Positions 33,487 to 43,264 of a stretch of DNA of 64,000 nucleotides are shown here, piece by piece. The first letter of the stretch is position 1. Each line of letters starts with the position of its first letter. The stretch is from an uncultured Clostridium sp. (GTDB taxonomy: Bacteria; Bacillota; Clostridia; Clostridiales; Clostridiaceae): positions 1 to 64,000 of the forward strand of contig CAIFEX010000014.1 of assembly GCA_903789665.1 (NCBI GenBank). Direction: 5' to 3'. The notes under the pieces are model-generated. The model was given only the letters and a program-made list of their open reading frames with translations. It ran no database searches and was not told the origin of the DNA. Position numbers and translations under genes: made by a program.

Positions 33487-35352
33487 ATGGAAAAAATAAA
33501 AAATTTTTTTAAGAATGAGGAAAAATGTGCTATTTTGTTTATATTTTTGTCAGGTATATCACTTGTTGTTAGTTTTTTTGATATTGGTAAATTACCTCTG
33601 GATGCCGCATGGATTTCAATTATTTTATGTGGAATACCAATTGTGAAGGAAGCTATTGTTGGATTTGTTACAAGATTTGATATCAAGGCTGATTTACTGG
33701 TGTCTATAGCGTTGATTGCCTCTATAGTGATTGATCAAATATTTGCTGCCGGAGAAGTTGCTTTTATCATGACTATAGGCGCATTTCTCGAGAAAAGAAC
33801 TGTCAGTAAAGCTCGTGCGGGTATTGAGAAACTTGTACATCTTACTCCCCAAGTTGCAAGAATCATAAGAAATGGTACAGAGCAAATAATTCCTGCAGAT
33901 AAAGTTCGGATAGGAGATATTATAAGAGTTCTGGCAGGAGAAACTATAGCTGTAGACGGAATAATCATAAATGGTGAAACTTCAATTGATCAATCAGTAA
34001 TGACAGGCGAATCACTCCCCGTTGATAAAGAAACTGGCGACAGGGTATTTAGTGGAACTTTAAATCAATTTGGAACTTTTGATATGAAGGCTGCAAAGCT
34101 TGGTGAAGATAGTTCTTTACAGAGAATGATAAAACTTGTAAAATCAGCGGATGCAAGTAAGGCAAAAATAGTTGGTATTGCAGACAGGTGGGCTACCTGG
34201 ATTGTGGCAGGTGCATTGAGCTCGGCAATTCTCACGTGGTTTGCTACAGGTGAAATAATACGTTCTGTAACAATATTGGTTGTATTTTGTCCATGTGCAT
34301 TGGTCCTTGCAACTCCTACGGCTATAATGGCAGGTATAGGCAATGCCACAAAATATGGTATCCTGATACGTGAAGGCGATGCTCTTGAAAGACTGGCCAA
34401 TGTACGGAGAATATCTTTTGACAAAACAGGTACGCTTACATATGGACAACTTTCCGTTACGACAGTTGAAAGTTTTGATTCAAGCATATCCGAGAAAAAA
34501 TTGTTACAATTGACGGCATCAGCAGAAATTCGCTCAGAACATCCTCTGGGGAAAGCGATAATTGAGCATATAAGAAACATTCCCAATATTTCAATTAATG
34601 AGCCTGATGAATTCAGGGTGATTGCCGGAAGAGGCGTACTGGCTGAAATAGGAAATTATTCAATTCTTGCTGGAAACATTGAAATGATGGAAGATAATAA
34701 TATTTCCATACCAGAACAAATGGAGGAAAAAGCCTCCAGATATAAAGGTGTCGGATGTACAATTATGTATATATCAATTAATGGCGATGCATCAGGATTC
34801 ATAGCACTTTCCGATACTCTCAGGGAAGATGCCGCTGACATGATTAAGGATATTGAGAGAAATGGAGTAGAAAGTGTTTTGCTTACAGGAGATAACCATC
34901 AGGCAGCATGTCATATCGCAAAACTTGCCGGAATAAATGACGTATGTTCCAATTGTATGCCGGAAGATAAAATATCTGCAATAGAAAAATACCAGAGTAG
35001 AAACGAGCTCGTATGTATGGTTGGTGACGGCGTCAATGATGCCCTGGCATTGAAAAAAGCCTATGTTGGAATAGCCATGGGCGGAATTGGAAGTGATATA
35101 GCAATTGATGCAGCCGACATTGCGCTTATCAGAGATGATATAAAATGTATACCTCATTTATTAAGCCTGTCTAAAAAAGTAATAAAAACCATCAAATTAA
35201 ATTTGACATTTTCCATGACATTGAATTTTATAGCTGTTGCTTTAGCTATATTGGGCATATTAGGTCCAGTAGTAGGTGCACTTGTGCATAATGCAGGATC
35301 AGTATTGGTCATTTTAAATTCATCATTATTATTAAATTGGAAGGGGAAATGA
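33487..35352 (+). CDS. P1B-type heavy-metal-translocating ATPase
   Basis: The 621-residue protein has the P1B layout: the transmembrane metal motif C268-P-C270 (VFCPCALVLATPT), phosphorylation site DKTGT near residue 312, actuator MTGES and hinge VGDGVNDALAL. It lacks the usual N-terminal metal-binding (GMxCxxC) domain. The last membrane helix reads LVHNAGSVLVILNSS, not the MSxST of typical copper CopA pumps or the DxG of zinc pumps. The CsoR gene and operator immediately upstream argue for Cu(I) or a similar thiophilic metal; the substrate remains uncertain. GGGAG supports the start. Confidence 0.93.
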   Translation: MEKIKNFFKNEEKCAILFIFLSGISLVVSFFDIGKLPLDAAWISIILCGIPIVKEAIVGFVTRFDIKADLLVSIALIASIVIDQIFAAGEVAFIMTIGAFLEKRTVSKARAGIEKLVHLTPQVARIIRNGTEQIIPADKVRIGDIIRVLAGETIAVDGIIINGETSIDQSVMTGESLPVDKETGDRVFSGTLNQFGTFDMKAAKLGEDSSLQRMIKLVKSADASKAKIVGIADRWATWIVAGALSSAILTWFATGEIIRSVTILVVFCPCALVLATPTAIMAGIGNATKYGILIREGDALERLANVRRISFDKTGTLTYGQLSVTTVESFDSSISEKKLLQLTASAEIRSEHPLGKAIIEHIRNIPNISINEPDEFRVIAGRGVLAEIGNYSILAGNIEMMEDNNISIPEQMEEKASRYKGVGCTIMYISINGDASGFIALSDTLREDAADMIKDIERNGVESVLLTGDNHQAACHIAKLAGINDVCSNCMPEDKISAIEKYQSRNELVCMVGDGVNDALALKKAYVGIAMGGIGSDIAIDAADIALIRDDIKCIPHLLSLSKKVIKTIKLNLTFSMTLNFIAVALAILGILGPVVGALVHNAGSVLVILNSSLLLNWKGK

Positions 35353-35358
35353 ACTTTA

Positions 35359-36144
35359 TTATTTAAATATCAGCATTCCACCCATTGTGGCAGTCATGAT
35401 GAAAAGTACCGGTCGAAGAACTTTTTCCAAATTTTTCTTATCTATGCGTTTGAGAAGGAACGGGCCTGCAAAAGCCCCACACATTGTGCCCACAGCTAAA
35501 AGCCCTACGAGTTTCCAATCAATATTTCCCAATCCAAGGTGCGTGATAAATCCGGTGACAGCTATGCCGAGAAGCACAAGTACTGAAGTCCCTACTGTTT
35601 CAAGTGCCTGACATCCTAAAATCATAAGCCCCGCTACAATTGGGCCTCCGCCGCTTAAGCCAACAAGCCCGGACATGACTCCTCCAAGAAGTCCGAAACA
35701 AACTGCCTTAATTGTATTGGACTTCTTAGCCTGGTCATTGTCCTGCATGTCATCATCTCTTTTTTTCTTTTTTCTTATATATGAAAAAAGCATTTGTACG
35801 GCCAGAAGCACCAGAATAATTCCGGTCAGTTTATTATACATATCCTGCGGCAGCAATCCGGAACACAGCGAACCTATGATTGAACCGGCTATGCCTCCAA
35901 TCAGCATGGTGAGTCCAAAATGCAAATTTACATTTCCGGCTTTCCAATGGCTGAAACTACCTACTGCAGTAGTGGGAATTGTGGTTGCAAGTGAAGTGGA
36001 TGCTGCAATGGCAGGAGGAATGTTAAAAAAGGCAGTCAAAATTCCAACATAAATGGCTCCTCCACCGCCGCCAAGTGAAATGATCAGCAGACCTACTATA
36101 AATCCTACGATAGGCAGGACAATATATCGAAACACGTCAATCAT
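35359..36144 (-). CDS. TauE/SafE family sulfite or organosulfur anion exporter
   Basis: The 261-residue membrane protein has about eight hydrophobic segments. GGGGGAIYVGILTAF and GLSGGGPIVAGLMIL are the paired glycine-rich TauE/SafE signatures. It is thought to move sulfite, sulfoacetate or related anions. It overlaps the TetR gene upstream by 8 bp, so the regulator and exporter share a transcript. It converges with the P-type ATPase gene, with stops 6 bp apart. Confidence 0.9.
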   Translation of the reverse strand: MIDVFRYIVLPIVGFIVGLLIISLGGGGGAIYVGILTAFFNIPPAIAASTSLATTIPTTAVGSFSHWKAGNVNLHFGLTMLIGGIAGSIIGSLCSGLLPQDMYNKLTGIILVLLAVQMLFSYIRKKKKRDDDMQDNDQAKKSNTIKAVCFGLLGGVMSGLVGLSGGGPIVAGLMILGCQALETVGTSVLVLLGIAVTGFITHLGLGNIDWKLVGLLAVGTMCGAFAGPFLLKRIDKKNLEKVLRPVLFIMTATMGGMLIFK

Positions 36145-36712
36145 CCTTTCCTGTGTCTAAAGCTGATATCAGGCATGAAACAAGCCGTTTGAAGCTTTTG
36201 CCAACATCGGCTTCGGCACTTCTGAAAAAACCTGCCTCCTCAAGAGAGACAAATCCGTGAAGGGCACTGCGGAATCCACGTACGAAATGGATGGTTTCTT
36301 TTTTATTGTAGTGATAGGGTTCCATGACCTGGTACAGAATACTGACGATAGCATGCCCCGATTTTTGAATACTGCTGTCATTGTAAGTGGGGAATCTTAA
36401 AATTGCCTTGTAGAGTTCCGGGTTTTCCCCTGCAAATTTACGATATGCCAAAGCAATTGCCATTAACGCATTATCTTTTGATTTACCGACTGCTGCATTG
36501 CGTATAGCATCTCCGAGTCTTGAAATGGCAAGTTTCGAAATACCCAATGAAAGTTCTTTGAATCCACTAAAATGGTTGTACAGTGATGGTGATTTTACAC
36601 CCAGTTTTTCTGCAACCTGAAGTAAAGAAACATTTTCAAGTCCGTTTTCTTCTGCTAATTCTGCAGCGGCATTCAGAATTGACTCCGTGCTCAATCTTCT
36701 TTTTGGACCCAT
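36137..36712 (-). CDS. TetR/AcrR family regulator
   Basis: The 191-residue protein has an N-terminal helix-turn-helix (ESILNAAAELAEENGLENVS, then LLQVAEKLGVKSPSLYNHFS) and a TetR_C ligand domain. GGGGG precedes the ATG. It is transcribed ahead of the TauE gene and divergently from a decayed MFS exporter. The intergenic region contains ACTAATATAATTAGT, a short palindrome suited to such a repressor. Confidence 0.88.
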   Translation of the reverse strand: MGPKRRLSTESILNAAAELAEENGLENVSLLQVAEKLGVKSPSLYNHFSGFKELSLGISKLAISRLGDAIRNAAVGKSKDNALMAIALAYRKFAGENPELYKAILRFPTYNDSSIQKSGHAIVSILYQVMEPYHYNKKETIHFVRGFRSALHGFVSLEEAGFFRSAEADVGKSFKRLVSCLISALDTGKDD

Positions 36713-36916
36713 TTAAATTCCCCCTATAACTATAATAAGGTTATTATAAACTAATATAATTAGTTTTTCAATACTTTAAATAGAATTCAACATTAATCTT
36801 GACGCTGATATTATAGTAGGATAAAATATATTTTATTGTTTATTACAAGAGCTTAGCATAAAGCCCTCTGGATAGAGTAGAAAACTGGAGAATTTAAAGC
36901 CGGAACAAATCAATAA

Positions 36917-38157
36917 ATGGAGATGACCTTAGTGAAAAAGAAAAATTATAAATGGATTGCTCTGTCTTGTACTACTATAGGAGCTCTTTTTTCCGTGCTC
37001 AGTGCAAGTACGCTCATGATTGCACTTCCTGTAATAATGAAGGATTTGAATGCAGGTGTAGGTATAATAATGTGGACGATAATGGGATATATGCTCTCAC
37101 TTACGATACTCGTTCCTTCAATAGGAAGGATAGCCGACATGTTCGGAGTGTAGCTGCAATTATAGGCCCTATCTTAGGGGGCGTTCTTATAAATTTCAGC
37201 TGGAGGGCCATATTTTATATAAATATTCCCATAGGTTTGTTTGGAACTATATGGGCTGCAGTATCCCTTGTGGAACTCCATAAGTCTGAAGGTAATGAAA
37301 AATTTGATTTTAAAGGCACTTTTTCCTTTACTTTTGGAATGCTGGCACTGCTTGTAGCACTTACAATAGGCGGGTTCGGCCAGTGGCTAAGCAAACCTGT
37401 AATAATACTGTTTACAATTGCAGCAATACTTATAGGATTGTTTACCTATATTGAAAATCATACGAAGTTTCCCATGCTGGATATGACTCTCTTAAAGACA
37501 AGACTTCTTTCTTTTGCATATATTAGCACGCTTTTAAACGGTATTGCAAGAGGAGCCGTCACTTTCCTGCTAATATTTTATTTCGAGGGAGACAGGGGTA
37601 TTGACCCGATTACGGCAGGTATGCTGCTATGTCCCTTTGCAGTGGCAATGATGGCTGTATCCCCCATAAGCGGTATATTGTGTGACAAATATGGTGCGAG
37701 GGCTTTAAGCTCCATAGGGCTTCTCATATCTGCCGCAGGACTACTTGGATTTATGAGGATAAATACAACTTCCTCCACGGCTTACCTGGTTGTATGCATG
37801 GTATTTACCGGAATAGGTTCCGGAATGTTCTTCTCTCCGAATACAAGTTCTATAATGGCAAATGTGCCCGAGGGCAATAGGGGAATTGCTGCAGGCGTGA
37901 GGACCATGTTCATGAATGCCGGAATGGTACTTAGCATTGCCATATCAATGGCAATAATATCTTCCAGTATATCACTTTCGGCTATGCAGGCACTGTTTGT
38001 ACACTCTCATGTTTCTACAAGGGGTATGGCTTCCGCTCAGTTTATAAGAGGGCTCAGGACAGCTTTTACAATTTCATTTGTATTTAGTCTCATTGCAGCT
38101 TTCATGTCGTATTTGAGGGGACCTGCACCAAAGTGGGAAAAACAGGCTGAAGGTTAA
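36917..38157 (+). pseudogene. EmrB/QacA-type MFS exporter with an internal deletion
   Basis: The first frame (36917-37153) encodes helices 1-2 (STLMIALPVIMKDL...) and stops right after SIGRIADMFG. The next frame continues AAIIGPILGGVLINFSWRAI and runs through the C-terminal two-thirds to 38157. About 80 residues around helices 3-4 are missing and the join shifts frame. The rest is well preserved, so inactivation is recent. The divergent TetR gene was probably its repressor. Confidence 0.8.
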
Positions 38158-38180
38158 TAATAAAGATAGGTAAATTATTT

Positions 38181-38245
38181 TATCCCAATTGTCAACATTA
38201 AATTTATTTAAAGTTGACAATGGGGATACTTTATTATAGTATTAT
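38181..38245 (+). promoter_or_regulatory. probable BirA operator and promoter of the BioY operon
   Basis: TTGTCAAC at 38189-38196 and GTTGACAA at 38213-38220 are exact complements separated by 16 bp, the size and form of Firmicute BirA boxes (TTGTTAAC-N14/16-GTTAACAA) with one symmetrical change. Flanking bases extend the inverted repeat to 16 bp with one mismatch. The right half contains the -35 TTGACA, and a -10 (TATAGT or TAGTAT) follows. The downstream operon contains bioY. Confidence 0.7.
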
Positions 38246-38283
38246 TCATGTATTGATTAATTCTTGAATTGGAGGGATATAGC

Positions 38284-38961
38284 ATAGAATATGATATTGA
38301 CGGGAATTTGTATTGTATCTTCAAGAAGGCTTTTTCACTAAGATATCACTGGAATATGGACAGTACACCTGTGATGATTTTCATTGAAGCTATGCATCAG
38401 CTTTTAGATAAGGTGGAGGATGGATATTTTATTGCCAAACAGGTTATAAAAATCAATACTCTGGATATCGGCAAAAAAGTTAGATTGGAATCCAATATAG
38501 AAAAATCGGGGAGACTTAAATCGATGTCCTATCTAATCTGCAATTGTGAAGTAAGGGACGGCCATAAAAACCTTATGGATCTTGAATCGACTTTGATTAA
38601 AAAGGATCAGTATAATTTAAAAGAAAAATTTATATGTACGGCCGATAAAAAATTTTTTAAGATTGTCACGAAAGACGATGTAAGACAGTTTTGTGATTTA
38701 AGCGGAGATTACAATTATGTACATAGGGGTGATAAACCGGTTGTACAAGCTATGCTTATATTGCTGCTTTTAGAGGATTATCTGGCTTTGAAAAAAATAT
38801 ACATGTATGATTGTAAAATAACTTATGTTAAACCAATATCAGCAGGCAGCAGCATATTTTTATACTGGAAAGGTAATAGAGAATTATTCGGGATAACGGA
38901 TAATAGAGTATGCTTTAAATTAGAATTACGCGGGGAAAACAGAGAGGGGAAATTAAGTTGA
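38284..38961 (+). CDS. MaoC-like (hotdog) protein of the biotin-controlled operon
   Basis: The roughly 225-residue protein has a divergent N-terminal hotdog half. Its C-terminal half contains DDVRQFCDLSGDYNYVH, the MaoC/enoyl-CoA hydratase signature with Asp and His. No ATG lies near the N-terminus. GGAGGG at 38271-38276 is followed after 7 bp by an in-frame ATA at 38284. The alternative TTG at 38269 overlaps that site and has none of its own. Similar small MaoC-like genes accompany thiolase and ligase genes in staphylococci (vraC). The stop overlaps the bioY start. Confidence 0.65.
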   Translation: MEYDIDGNLYCIFKKAFSLRYHWNMDSTPVMIFIEAMHQLLDKVEDGYFIAKQVIKINTLDIGKKVRLESNIEKSGRLKSMSYLICNCEVRDGHKNLMDLESTLIKKDQYNLKEKFICTADKKFFKIVTKDDVRQFCDLSGDYNYVHRGDKPVVQAMLILLLLEDYLALKKIYMYDCKITYVKPISAGSSIFLYWKGNRELFGITDNRVCFKLELRGENREGKLS

Positions 38962-39503
38962 GAAAAAAATTAGGAATAAGAGATATCATCTATTCATCAT
39001 TAATGGCGGCAGTAACTTCAATTTTAGGTTATCTTGTTATTCCACTGCCTTTTACTCCGATTCCCATAACCGGACAATCTTTGGCAGTTATGATTGCAGG
39101 CTGTGTTTTGACACCGGCTCAGGCGGCACTCAGCATGTTGATCTTTTTGCTCCTGGGATGTGCAGGTATTCCGGTGTTTTCCGGTGGAAGATCCGGAATT
39201 GGAATTATTGTTGGTAAATCGGGAGGATACTTTTTAGGGTACCTGATAGGTGTTGTTATAATAAGTGTTTTATCACACAGGAAGCAGTCATTTGTAAATA
39301 TGTTCCTGGCTTGTGTATTGGGAGGTATAGTAATAGTTCATTTCCTGGGAGCAGGGTGGCTTGGATTTATTACAAATGTCGGAATAAAAAAGGCCTTTGT
39401 ACTTGGTTCACTTCCCTTCATACCCGGAGATCTGTTAAAGGCCGTAGTGGCCGCATTTATTTCATTGAGATTGAATAAGGAGATGAGAAGACATTTGCAT
39501 TAA
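38958..39503 (+). CDS. bioY: biotin transporter substrate-binding component BioY
   Basis: The 181-residue membrane protein has six hydrophobic segments. PLPFTPIPITGQSLAVMIAG is the conserved BioY signature, and GCAGIPVFSGGRSGIG is the biotin-site loop. It is the S component of an energy-coupling-factor biotin importer. The start is TTG, overlapping the previous stop, with GAGGGG upstream. The BirA-type operator at the head of the operon fits repression by biotin. Confidence 0.93.
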   Translation: MRKKLGIRDIIYSSLMAAVTSILGYLVIPLPFTPIPITGQSLAVMIAGCVLTPAQAALSMLIFLLLGCAGIPVFSGGRSGIGIIVGKSGGYFLGYLIGVVIISVLSHRKQSFVNMFLACVLGGIVIVHFLGAGWLGFITNVGIKKAFVLGSLPFIPGDLLKAVVAAFISLRLNKEMRRHLH

Positions 39504-40668
39504 ACCTATATACAGAAGAGTTTATATAGTTGGAGGGCTGAGAACGCCCATAGGCAAGACCAATGGATGTTTGAAAGGTTTCCTCCCTGAAAAATTGGCG
39601 GCACATTTAATCGGAGGACTTCTATGCAAGTACAACCTTCCGGGAGATTCAATTGATGAAGTTGTTCTTGGAAATGCAGTGGGTCCGGGAGGAAATCTGG
39701 CAAGGCTCAGCCTGCTTGAAGCAGGGCTGCCGTTTAGTGTACCTGGGATGACTGTGGATTTTCAGTGCGGCTCCGGTCTAAAGACCATAAATATAGCTGC
39801 AAATCTAATAAACTCAGGTCAGAGAAATTTAGTGATAGCAGGTGGGACAGAGAGTACAAGTTTAGAACCTAACAGACAATATAATTCTAAAGATAGAAGG
39901 TATAGGGGAGAAGGTGTATTTTATAAAAGGGCACAGTTTTCTCCCTATTCGATTGGAGATCCCGACATGATAGAAGGTGCGGAGAATACTGCAAAATACT
40001 GCGGCATTGGGAGAAAATCTATGGATACTTGGTCTGTAGAAAGCCATAAAAAAGCTTTGAAAGCCAGAAGTAAGAATAAGTTAAAAGATATTATTCTAGG
40101 TGTAAAAACCGATAAAGGCATTGTCTCACAGGATGAAAATATCAGACGTCATCCTTCTTTGAAACTTATGGAGAGAGCGGCACCAATTTTGGGCAGGAAT
40201 GGAACTATAACTGCGGGAAATGCCTGCCTTACTAATGATGGGGCAGCTCTTACTGTAATTGCGTCAGAAAAAGCGGTACAAAAATATAAATTAAAACCTG
40301 AGGCACTATGGATCGGAGGAGACAGTGCAGGTGTTGATCCTAATTTGTTTCCCCTCGGTGCAATTGCAGCTTCGAAAAAACTATTGGAATCGTTGAACTT
40401 GAATATAAATTCCATGGATCTGATAGAAATAAACGAAGCCTTTGCAGTGAAAGTACTGGCTTTTCTAAAATATTTTAATTTTCCCGGTGATAGAGTGAAT
40501 GTATTTGGAGGTGCACTAGCTTATGGACATCCTTATGGAGCTTCCGGTGCTGTTATAATGCTTCATCTATTGGAAGCTTTGAAAGATAGGAATGAAAAAA
40601 TGGGAATGGCTGCTGTAGGTGTTGCAGGTGGTCTTGGTGTCTCAACCATTATAGAGAGGTGTGATTGA
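39493..40668 (+). CDS. thiolase-family acyltransferase (YhfS/VraB-like) lacking the second catalytic cysteine
   Basis: The conserved N-terminus VYIVGGLRTPIGK lies upstream of any ATG, and an in-frame stop at 39484-39486 limits the start to ATT 39493, ATT 39499 or ATA 39508. The nucleophilic cysteine is present (DFQCGSGLKT, about residue 92), as are NEAFAVK and GGALAYGHPYGASGA. The usual C-x-G-G-G-x-G near the C-terminus is GVAGGLG, so the base cysteine is replaced by glycine. It therefore may not do standard thiolysis or Claisen condensation. Neighbours BioY and a ligase recall the yhfUST/vraAB genes of bacilli and staphylococci. Confidence 0.8.
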   Translation: MCIKPIYRRVYIVGGLRTPIGKTNGCLKGFLPEKLAAHLIGGLLCKYNLPGDSIDEVVLGNAVGPGGNLARLSLLEAGLPFSVPGMTVDFQCGSGLKTINIAANLINSGQRNLVIAGGTESTSLEPNRQYNSKDRRYRGEGVFYKRAQFSPYSIGDPDMIEGAENTAKYCGIGRKSMDTWSVESHKKALKARSKNKLKDIILGVKTDKGIVSQDENIRRHPSLKLMERAAPILGRNGTITAGNACLTNDGAALTVIASEKAVQKYKLKPEALWIGGDSAGVDPNLFPLGAIAASKKLLESLNLNINSMDLIEINEAFAVKVLAFLKYFNFPGDRVNVFGGALAYGHPYGASGAVIMLHLLEALKDRNEKMGMAAVGVAGGLGVSTIIERCD

Positions 40669-40674
40669 TATAAG

Positions 40675-41988
40675 ATGCTGATTTATTCAGGAGTATTTAA
40701 AAATGCAGAAGAAAATCCCCAAAAAGTATGTATGATTTTTGGCGAAAGAAAAATAACTTATGGGGAACTTGTGGAAAGCATAAATAAAAGAGCGATATTT
40801 TTAGCGGGAAAATATACTATGGGTGAAAAAATAGTAATAGGGAATATGAACCCGTTTAATACAATAATTAATTTTTTGGCATGCTCCAGGGCAGGCTTGA
40901 TTTCCATTCCGGTGAATCCCAAAACTTCTTCATGTCAGATGGATGAAATCATGAAAAAGGTAAATGCATCCTTTATCATGGATGACAGATCCTGCTTTGA
41001 TTTAGATAAAGAGGGAGAAAACTTAAAACTTCCACATATTGAGGATTCGTATATTTTTCTTGGAGCTCTGAGTTCTGGGACCACAGGACACAGCAAAATC
41101 ATATGGCGTGATCATAAAAGTTGGACAAGTGCTTTTAAGTATCAAAGTGAAGTATTTCATATAAGCCGTAAGGACGTACTTTTTTTAGCGGGTTATCTTT
41201 CCTATACGGCAAACCTCAACAGTGCACTTCATATTTTAAATGAAGGTGGAAGTATAGTATTTTCTAAGAGCATTTATCCCAGAACATGGATTAAAGAGAT
41301 GAAACAAAATGACGTGACAAGTATATTTATGGTTCCGGCACATTATAGAATATTATTAAAGGAACTTGGAGAAGACCTTGATCAAATAAGATCGGTATTG
41401 AGTGCAGGGGATAAACTTGATGAAAAAACCGCCTGCAAGTTGAAGAATAGATTTAGTAATGCCCATATCTGTGAATATTATGGTGCCAGTGAATTAGGAC
41501 ATGTAGCTTATATGGATTTTACAGAAACTTACAGGGAGGGATGTGTTGGAAAAGCATTTCCACAGGTAAAATTTTGGCTGGAGAATAATTTAATATGGGT
41601 GAAAAGTCCATATATAGCTCCGAATTTCAGACCTAAAGCTACAGTTGGCGATATAGGTAAAATAGATGGGCAGGGAAATTTATACGTTCTGGGAAGGAAA
41701 AACAACACTATAAATAAGGGTGGTGTGAAAATACTTCCATATAATATAGAAAAAGTGTTGAATAACCATCCCTCGGTATTAAAATCGGTGGTATTCGGCA
41801 TAAAACATCCAGTAAAAGGAGAAGAGACAGGTGCGGTAATTTTGTCAAAAGATGATACTTTAACTGAAAAATACATCAGAGAATATTGTAAAACACACCT
41901 CAAGCCCTATTTACAACCCAGGAAGATAAGAATAGTTAAAAATTTTAAGCTGAACTCAAATGGGAAAATCGACATGAATGCCTTATAA
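40675..41988 (+). CDS. AMP-forming acyl-CoA ligase (YhfT/VraA-like)
   Basis: The 437-residue adenylate-forming enzyme has P-loop LSSGTTGHSK (about residues 130-139), YYGASELGH (A5), GDIGKIDGQGNLYVLGRKNN (A7-A8) and the catalytic lysine in NSNGKID at the C-terminus. It activates a carboxylic acid with ATP and transfers it to CoA. At 437 residues it is shorter than typical fatty acyl-CoA synthetases. As the last gene of the BioY operon it may activate a fatty or dicarboxylic acid linked to biotin side-chain supply; this is inference. Confidence 0.85.
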   Translation: MLIYSGVFKNAEENPQKVCMIFGERKITYGELVESINKRAIFLAGKYTMGEKIVIGNMNPFNTIINFLACSRAGLISIPVNPKTSSCQMDEIMKKVNASFIMDDRSCFDLDKEGENLKLPHIEDSYIFLGALSSGTTGHSKIIWRDHKSWTSAFKYQSEVFHISRKDVLFLAGYLSYTANLNSALHILNEGGSIVFSKSIYPRTWIKEMKQNDVTSIFMVPAHYRILLKELGEDLDQIRSVLSAGDKLDEKTACKLKNRFSNAHICEYYGASELGHVAYMDFTETYREGCVGKAFPQVKFWLENNLIWVKSPYIAPNFRPKATVGDIGKIDGQGNLYVLGRKNNTINKGGVKILPYNIEKVLNNHPSVLKSVVFGIKHPVKGEETGAVILSKDDTLTEKYIREYCKTHLKPYLQPRKIRIVKNFKLNSNGKIDMNAL

Positions 41989-42002
41989 AATAATGGTGTC
42001 AT

Positions 42003-43082
42003 TTATTTCCGGCTTTTGTTCAAAAGTTTCTTGCATGCAGATATGAATACATCTGGATGTTCAAGGTGGATGTCATGTCCGGATTTTATGTTGATTCTTT
42101 TACAATTACAGAGCAAACTTTGAACTTTATTTGCATCATCATCGGTATTGGCTGCATATAAAACATCGTCCTTTCCGTATTGTGTGTCTGCTTTCAGGTA
42201 GATGACGGGGCACTTAATGCTTTTGAGTATGTTTTCCTGATCTATATCTTTCATCCAGGATCCATCATAAAAAGCATCCCCAAATCTGGGATCATAATTA
42301 TCCATGTAAAGTAAAGGACGCAGCCATATGTGTGGAATCCAGAAAATTTTGATGGGTTTACCGGGATTTGACCTCCTGTATTTTGCCGCCGATTTCACGA
42401 TCTTATTTTGCAGACCGCCGAAGAGGGAAAGAATATAACTGTGTTTCAGGTAATAGAGTGTAAAATCAGTTTCAAAGTGCCTGCTTAAAAAGCTGTGGGT
42501 GACAAGGTACGTTTCATACCAGGCACAGGCACCTTTAGCTTCCTGCACTTCTTCCGGAGTCACGCTGAAAAAGGGTGGATCTTCTAAAAGGACACCATTA
42601 ACCTGATTTGGTGCATTTGCTGCAACCCAGGCTGCTAGAATGCCTCCGGAAGAATGACCTGATATGAAGCAATTTTCTTTGATAATATTGTCTATAAGCC
42701 AGATAAATGCATTTCCATTGGCCTGACAGGAATATAAAGCAGCCTCATGGCTTGATCTGCCGTGGCCGTAACAGTCCACTGCATATATATGAAAGGATTC
42801 CGATAATTTGGGCAGTACCGTATCGTAGTCCTTCCAGGCAGTGGTTTGACCATGGATCAACAGTAAAGCGGGACCATTATCTGGACCTTCTCCATACCTT
42901 ATTGTAGAACCATCAGGAAGTTTTATAAGTTTGTCATTAAAACCCGCCTGCCTTACTTTGCTGATAAGAGCTTCATCATAATGCATGTTGGCATGGAAAT
43001 ACCTTATTACAATAACTGTTCCGCAGATTAAAAGTATCAGGATAATTCCCAAAGAAATTGACATTTTTATCACTCTTTTCAT
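42003..43082 (-). CDS. membrane-anchored alpha/beta hydrolase
   Basis: The 359-residue protein starts with a single hydrophobic anchor (SISLGIILILLICGTVIVI). The hydrolase fold has oxyanion region LIHGQTTAWKD, nucleophile GHSSGG (Ser), a probable acid in YLKADTQYG and the histidine in KSGHDIHLEHPD. It is probably an esterase, lipase or haloperoxidase-like enzyme acting at the outer membrane face. Two start codons are possible (43082 or seven codons later); neither has a strong ribosome binding site. It converges with the acyl-CoA ligase gene. Confidence 0.8.
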   Translation of the reverse strand: MKRVIKMSISLGIILILLICGTVIVIRYFHANMHYDEALISKVRQAGFNDKLIKLPDGSTIRYGEGPDNGPALLLIHGQTTAWKDYDTVLPKLSESFHIYAVDCYGHGRSSHEAALYSCQANGNAFIWLIDNIIKENCFISGHSSGGILAAWVAANAPNQVNGVLLEDPPFFSVTPEEVQEAKGACAWYETYLVTHSFLSRHFETDFTLYYLKHSYILSLFGGLQNKIVKSAAKYRRSNPGKPIKIFWIPHIWLRPLLYMDNYDPRFGDAFYDGSWMKDIDQENILKSIKCPVIYLKADTQYGKDDVLYAANTDDDANKVQSLLCNCKRINIKSGHDIHLEHPDVFISACKKLLNKSRK

Positions 43083-43264
43083 ATTTTGTTCGTTTAATTT
43101 ATATTTTAACCGACTTTAGATGTCTTGTCTAACGTGTGATAATGACAGGGTACATGTTGTAAAAGATAGCTTAAATATATAAATATAAGAGATAAAAATT
43201 CGATACATATAATAATGGTTGTTCGAATTAAGAATCAAAATATATTATAAGGAGAATGAATTTT

